NCBI GenBank assembly: GCA_903881065.1
Contig: CAIRRW010000084.1
Coordinates: 1-10,471 of the forward strand
DNA length: 10,471 nucleotides
Reading direction: 5' to 3'
From: an uncultured Bacteroidota bacterium
GTDB taxonomy: Bacteria; Bacteroidota; Bacteroidia; 2-12-FULL-35-15
Below are positions 6,774 through 10,471 of this stretch, piece by piece. The position numbers and the translations under genes were made by a program. Under the pieces are notes generated by a model. That model was not told the DNA's origin and ran no database searches. It saw nothing but the letters and a program-made list of their open reading frames with translations. Each line of letters opens with the position of its first letter. Position 1 is the stretch's first letter.

Positions 6774-9700
6774 TTTTGCTAAATTTTTTACCGTTATTAA
6801 ATTTAATATCTGCTTTCCACACATATACATCAAGCTGACATAATCTACCATGATAATATCCGTCCCACCCCTGTTTAATATCGAAAGTTTCAAAGATTAA
6901 TTCCCCCCACCTGTTGAATATTTGTAATTTATATTCAGAAACACCTGTTGTATAAGGAAAGAAAATATCATTATCCAGTGCAGCAGGATTATAATATCCT
7001 CCAGTTGACCCGCTAGTATTTGGAGTAAATGCAGTAGGAAAAGTAACATTTGCATTTGTTGTAACTTCAGAATAAGCAGTATCCTTACACCCATACTGTG
7101 AGGTAACAATAAGTTCTATGGAATATACACCCACATCATTATAAGTATAAGTTGGGCTTACTGCAGAAGATATTCCACCATCGCCAAAATTCCAATAATA
7201 AACTACCGCATCCACTGATTGATTTGTACAGATTAAATGATCATAAGGAACATCAAGGCTAGTTGAATTAAGTGAAAATGCAGCTATTGGCCGAGGATAT
7301 GCATAAATCATATATGGACCTGATGTATTATTGTTAGTACATCCGCCTGAAGTAGTAACCGTCAAATTTACCGGATAGGCTCCCGGATTATTATACAAAT
7401 GTGAAGGATTTTGTAAAGTGGAGAAAGTTCCATCACCAAAATTCCAGAGCCAAGAAGTAATTGGGTCATTAATATTACCAGTAATAGAATGATCGAAAAA
7501 TTGAATATAGCTGGGGACACAGATTTTTGTTGTATCTGTTGCAATTACAATAGTTGGAGGAGGAGTAATTGAAATGTGGACAGAATCCCGAATAGAAACA
7601 CCACATGAATTGGTAACAGTAACAATATAAGTTGTTGGTTGGGTAGGAGCAACAGTTATTGGACCGGGTGCAGTTCCCAGATTATGATTCCACAGATAAG
7701 TTACGGGACCTGAATTGCCGGCAACTTGAGCACCTATTTGCGTGCTCGCACCTGCACATACCTGTGTTGAACCAGATACGGAAAGGTTCGCTTGAACTAA
7801 TGTATAAACAATTGCCTGTATTGTCGCCGATGTTCCAACACATCCGTTTTGATCCATTGCAGTAACAGTGTAGGTTGTATTTACACTTGGTGAAACTGTT
7901 AGCGAACCTGAATTATTAACACCTGAAGGCAACCAGGTGTATACGTAGTTCCCACTACTGCCAGTTGCTGTAGCACTTAGTACACCAAAAGAACCAAGAC
8001 ACATAGTGTCATTATGCCCTGCGAAAGTTATTACTTGTGGTGGTTGGGTTATTAATGCGTTATTGGTAGAAGTACATCCGTTTCCATCAGTAATCGTTAC
8101 TGTTGTTGAACCTGCATGAATATTATTTACTGTACTCCCTGTCTGAATAGGTGAAGTTGCCCAAGAATATGTATAAGGTATAGTTCCGCCAACTCCAATT
8201 ACAGAAGCACTTCCTGTTCCATTGTAACAAACAGGATTGGCAGTTGATGTAATGGTTGATGAAAGAACTGTTGGTTGTGTAACATTTACCGAAACAGAAG
8301 CAGTACAACTATTTTGGTCTAATACTGTAACCGTATAACTTCCAGCAGAAAGATTATTTACTGAAGGGGAAGCTGAAGAAATAGGAGACCATAAATAACT
8401 ATAATTTGGGGTACCACCAGATGCAGCCACGGATATACTTCCATTAGTACCACCAAAGCAGGATACATTTGTTGTTCCACTTACGCCTATGCTTAAACCT
8501 GTCGGACCAGCAATTGTGGTGGTCGCTGCTGCAATACATCCCAAAGCATCAATAACATTTACAGAGTATGTTCCTGCTGTAAGAGAGGATGCAACTAAAT
8601 TAGAGCCGCCAAATGGCAACCAGTTAATTGAATAAGGAGAAGTACCCTGAGTTATCTGAGCGATTGCAACACCATTGCTACCACCAAAACATGAAACAGG
8701 ACTTGAAGATGTAATAGATACGGACGGACCTGGTATGTTGGTAATGGTTGCAGAATCTCTAATAGTACAGTTATGGGAATCAGTTACCTGTAAAGTATAT
8801 GTCCCCTGTCCTACTCCACTTAAATCAGCGTTGACAGATATTACCGGCGACCATAAATAACTAAATGGAGCTGTACCGCTGGAAACCTGAGATAAAATGG
8901 AACCATTAGGCAGACCGCAGGAGGAATTTACTGCATTCAACGAAATATTTAATTGATTTGCTTGTGATACAGCAAGCGAAACATTTGTTTGACATCCGAG
9001 TGAATCTGTTACTAGTACAAAGTAATTCCCCTGAACAAGTCCGGTAGCAATCTGTGATGAACCTCCTAACGGAGACCATTGATAGGAATAAGAAGGTGTG
9101 CCGCCACTAGGATTTACTGTAGCTGAACCATTGCTTCCACCATAGCAACTAGCAGCATTGGTAGTTCCCGTAGCTGAAAGAGGAAGAGTAGGTTGAGTTA
9201 TTACAACTGTGGCTGTACTGGCACATCCATTATAATCTGTTACATTTATAGTATATAACCCTGCTGTTAAGCCAACACCTGTAGGGCCGTTTCCTCCAAC
9301 CGGCAACCAGTTATAATTATAAAATGGAGTACCTCCATTTACCAATAAGGTTGCCGAGCCATTATTACCGCCAAAACAAGAAACATTATTTGTTGATGCT
9401 ACAGCTGAAACTATTGGCGTAGGTTGGTTAATAATTACAGTATCCAATGTAACACAATTATGAGAATCGGTAACCTGAATAAAATAATTACCTGAAGTAA
9501 TGTTATTAAGTGTATCAGAAGTATGTCCGGTAGGCAGCCATAAGTAAGAATAATTTGGAGACCCTCCTGACGCAATAACAGCTGCACTTCCATTGCTAGC
9601 TTCATAACAGGTAACATTGGTTGACGACACAGAAAGCACTAATGGCGGAGGCTGAGAAATAGGCGGGCTGGTGGTTGCAAGCGACTGACAGCCATGTGTA

Positions 9701-10471
9701 TCTACAACAAAAAGTGTGAAAATACCGGCACCAAGCCCTATGGCAATCGGTCCATTTCCTCCATAAGGAGACCAATGATAAGTAAATGGCCCTGACCCAC
9801 TGCTTACTGTGGCAGTCGCTGATCCATTATTGCCTCCAGAACAACTCACATTAGAAGAAGAAACGATGGATACACTAGGCCCTGCAAAATCATTTACGTT
9901 AACATATTGAGATGCTATACAGCCATTTTCATCTGTTACCGTAACCGTATACGAACCGGACAAAAGCCCTGTAGCTGTATCATGTGTGCCGCCGGAAGGA
10001 GACCATTGATAGAATGAGGGAATAGATCCGCCACTTGCTACCACAAAAGCTTGTCCGTTTGGCAGACTACAGGTAGAATTAATTGAACTTGTGGTTAATG
10101 TGAGTGCAGGAGGCTGTGTTACCGAAACCGAATTAACAGAGGTACATCCATTAAAATCAGTAACTGTAAGCGTATAAGTGCCTGCCGAAACATTTAAATA
10201 ATTTTGAGTATGCACATTCCCCGGCATCCATGTATATGAATATGGAGCTGTGCCACCCGAAACAAAAGAAGAATCGTTGCCGGTGGCTCCGCCAAAACAT
10301 AATACTGGAGATGATGATACTCTAACTGACAATGCCGAAGATGGTTGTGCTATTGTTACACTATTCTGAATCTGACATCCATTGACATCGGTAACAGTAA
10401 CAGAATAAGTATTCGCCTGCATATTACTTAAAGAAGCAGTAGTATAATTGCCAGGCAACCATTGATACGTA
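6748..10471 (-). CDS. Giant SprB-repeat/PKD surface protein with type B T9SS sorting domain (N-terminus outside window)
   Basis: The frame is open from the right edge (reading YQWLPGN) to a TAG at 6748-6750, giving about 1240 visible residues; the N-terminus and signal peptide lie beyond the window. From the N-terminal side the visible domains are: 11 SprB-type repeats of 76-78 residues (the first cut by the edge), two related Ig-like repeats of 79-80 residues (8034-7558), two PKD domains with WNFGDG cores (7557-7045), and a 98-residue C-terminal sorting domain (TFPTAFTPN ... QIFNRWGELIFET ... GWDGYYHG ... GDITLLR). SprB repeats follow CFGGxNGSA - SGGTPxYSYxWxP - GLxAGxYTVTVTDxNGC - xVxITQP. 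Such proteins are carried out by T9SS and act as cell-surface adhesins; SprB is the mobile adhesin of gliding flavobacteria. Composition is Ser/Thr/Asn/Gly-rich with few charged residues. It heads an operon whose next genes encode a PD40 protein and a PorP/SprF protein. Whether it serves gliding or only attachment cannot be told. Confidence 0.95.
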   Translation of the reverse strand, partial: TYQWLPGNYTTASLSNMQANTYSVTVTDVNGCQIQNSVTIAQPSSALSVRVSSSPVLCFGGATGNDSSFVSGGTAPYSYTWMPGNVHTQNYLNVSAGTYTLTVTDFNGCTSVNSVSVTQPPALTLTTSSINSTCSLPNGQAFVVASGGSIPSFYQWSPSGGTHDTATGLLSGSYTVTVTDENGCIASQYVNVNDFAGPSVSIVSSSNVSCSGGNNGSATATVSSGSGPFTYHWSPYGGNGPIAIGLGAGIFTLFVVDTHGCQSLATTSPPISQPPPLVLSVSSTNVTCYEASNGSAAVIASGGSPNYSYLWLPTGHTSDTLNNITSGNYFIQVTDSHNCVTLDTVIINQPTPIVSAVASTNNVSCFGGNNGSATLLVNGGTPFYNYNWLPVGGNGPTGVGLTAGLYTINVTDYNGCASTATVVITQPTLPLSATGTTNAASCYGGSNGSATVNPSGGTPSYSYQWSPLGGSSQIATGLVQGNYFVLVTDSLGCQTNVSLAVSQANQLNISLNAVNSSCGLPNGSILSQVSSGTAPFSYLWSPVISVNADLSGVGQGTYTLQVTDSHNCTIRDSATITNIPGPSVSITSSSPVSCFGGSNGVAIAQITQGTSPYSINWLPFGGSNLVASSLTAGTYSVNVIDALGCIAAATTTIAGPTGLSIGVSGTTNVSCFGGTNGSISVAASGGTPNYSYLWSPISSASPSVNNLSAGSYTVTVLDQNSCTASVSVNVTQPTVLSSTITSTANPVCYNGTGSASVIGVGGTIPYTYSWATSPIQTGSTVNNIHAGSTTVTITDGNGCTSTNNALITQPPQVITFAGHNDTMCLGSFGVLSATATGSSGNYVYTWLPSGVNNSGSLTVSPSVNTTYTVTAMDQNGCVGTSATIQAIVYTLVQANLSVSGSTQVCAGASTQIGAQVAGNSGPVTYLWNHNLGTAPGPITVAPTQPTTYIVTVTNSCGVSIRDSVHISITPPPTIVIATDTTKICVPSYIQFFDHSITGNINDPITSWLWNFGDGTFSTLQNPSHLYNNPGAYPVNLTVTTSGGCTNNNTSGPYMIYAYPRPIAAFSLNSTSLDVPYDHLICTNQSVDAVVYYWNFGDGGISSAVSPTYTYNDVGVYSIELIVTSQYGCKDTAYSEVTTNANVTFPTAFTPNTSGSTGGYYNPAALDNDIFFPYTTGVSEYKLQIFNRWGELIFETFDIKQGWDGYYHGRLCQLDVYVWKADIKFNNGKKFSKSGDITLLR
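6751..7044 (-). other. Type B T9SS C-terminal sorting domain (gliding-motility-associated C-terminal domain)
   Basis: The last 98 residues match the gliding-motility-associated C-terminal family used by SprB: an opening FPTAFTPN, then DNDIFFP, the central YKLQIFNRWGELIFE, then GWDGYYHG, LDVYVWKADI and a final GDITLLR. This is the signal recognised by the T9SS. Type B domains are known to depend on a PorP/SprF-type partner for secretion and surface attachment, and such a partner is encoded at the end of this operon. One Cys (GRLCQLDVYVW) is present. The start codon of the next gene lies in the last codons of this domain, in another frame. Confidence 0.9.
7045..7557 (-). other. Two PKD domains ahead of the sorting domain
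   Basis: Two consecutive Ig-like PKD domains (90 and 81 residues) carry the WNFGDG signature: SWLWNFGDGTFSTLQNPSHL and YYWNFGDGGISSAVSPTYTY, each followed by the GxYxVxLxV strand (GAYPVNLTV, GVYSIELIV). Each also holds two Cys (KIC...GGC and LIC...YGC), matching the two-Cys layout of the SprB repeats before them. They probably form a stalk between the repeat array and the cell-surface anchor. Confidence 0.85.
8035..10471 (-). repeat. Array of 11 SprB-type protein repeats within the adhesin gene
   Basis: Unit boundaries on the - strand, in reading order, are 10471-10336 (partial), 10335-10108, 10107-9877, 9876-9643, 9642-9415, 9414-9187, 9186-8953, 8952-8725, 8724-8497, 8496-8269 and 8268-8035. 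Units are 228-234 bp. Each complete unit has one Cys near its start (VSCFGG or similar) and one near its end (NGC, HNC, LGC or NSC). Units differ at many positions, so they are old duplications rather than a recent array. The units at 10107 and 8952 have LPNG in place of GGxNG and lack a closing TQP; each is followed by a unit opening SVSI-SSS. Confidence 0.85.

Noticed and set aside
5196..6893. ATG 6893 as start of the PD40 protein
   Set aside because: It would overlap the adhesin's conserved sorting domain by about 146 bp and put the signal peptide 40 residues inside the protein; the GTG at 6773 gives a normal signal peptide.
8035..10471. SprB array as a recent DNA-level tandem repeat (phase-variable VNTR)
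   Set aside because: The units align well only as protein; nucleotide sequences differ throughout and no unit pair is near-identical.

Overview
The window reads as chromosomal DNA of a member of the Bacteroidota, probably a Chitinophagia/Cytophagia/Flavobacteriia-type organism. The DNA is AT-rich, start codons lack Shine-Dalgarno sequences, two promoter-like TAnnTTTG (-7) boxes are visible, and there is a type IX secretion (T9SS) / gliding-type gene cluster with PorP/SprF, PD40 and SprB-repeat proteins. Class-level placement is inference.

Left part, + strand (1-3888): the C-terminal end of an unrecognised protein (cut by the window edge); a GT4-like glycosyltransferase whose -7 box lies only 6 nt before the ATG, suggesting a leaderless mRNA; then a two-gene unit of a secreted MORN-repeat protein and the tRNA 2-thiouridylase MnmA, 12 nt apart.

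Middle (3889-4191): a 303-nt gap between the convergent mnmA and porP-like genes. It is almost filled by a degenerate tandem repeat with a 21-bp unit and a visible 63-bp (three-unit) higher-order period, about 12 units in all. This is the most unexpected structure in the window and no gene call explains it. It shows a 7-codon pattern on both strands, broken by stops on the + strand.

Right part, - strand (10471 down to 4192): one tightly packed operon. First comes a giant secreted adhesin-like protein, N-terminus outside the window, with 11 SprB-type repeats, two Ig-like domains, two PKD domains and a type B T9SS C-terminal sorting domain. Next is a TPR + PD40 + carboxypeptidase-regulatory-like protein that lacks the OmpA domain often found in such proteins. 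Last is a PorP/SprF outer-membrane protein. Adjacent reading frames overlap (about 26 nt and 4 nt), which suggests translational coupling. By analogy with sprB-sprF in Flavobacterium, this looks like a surface-adhesin cargo with its own export/anchoring partners.

I found no RNA genes, CRISPR arrays, insertion sequences or recognised defence systems.
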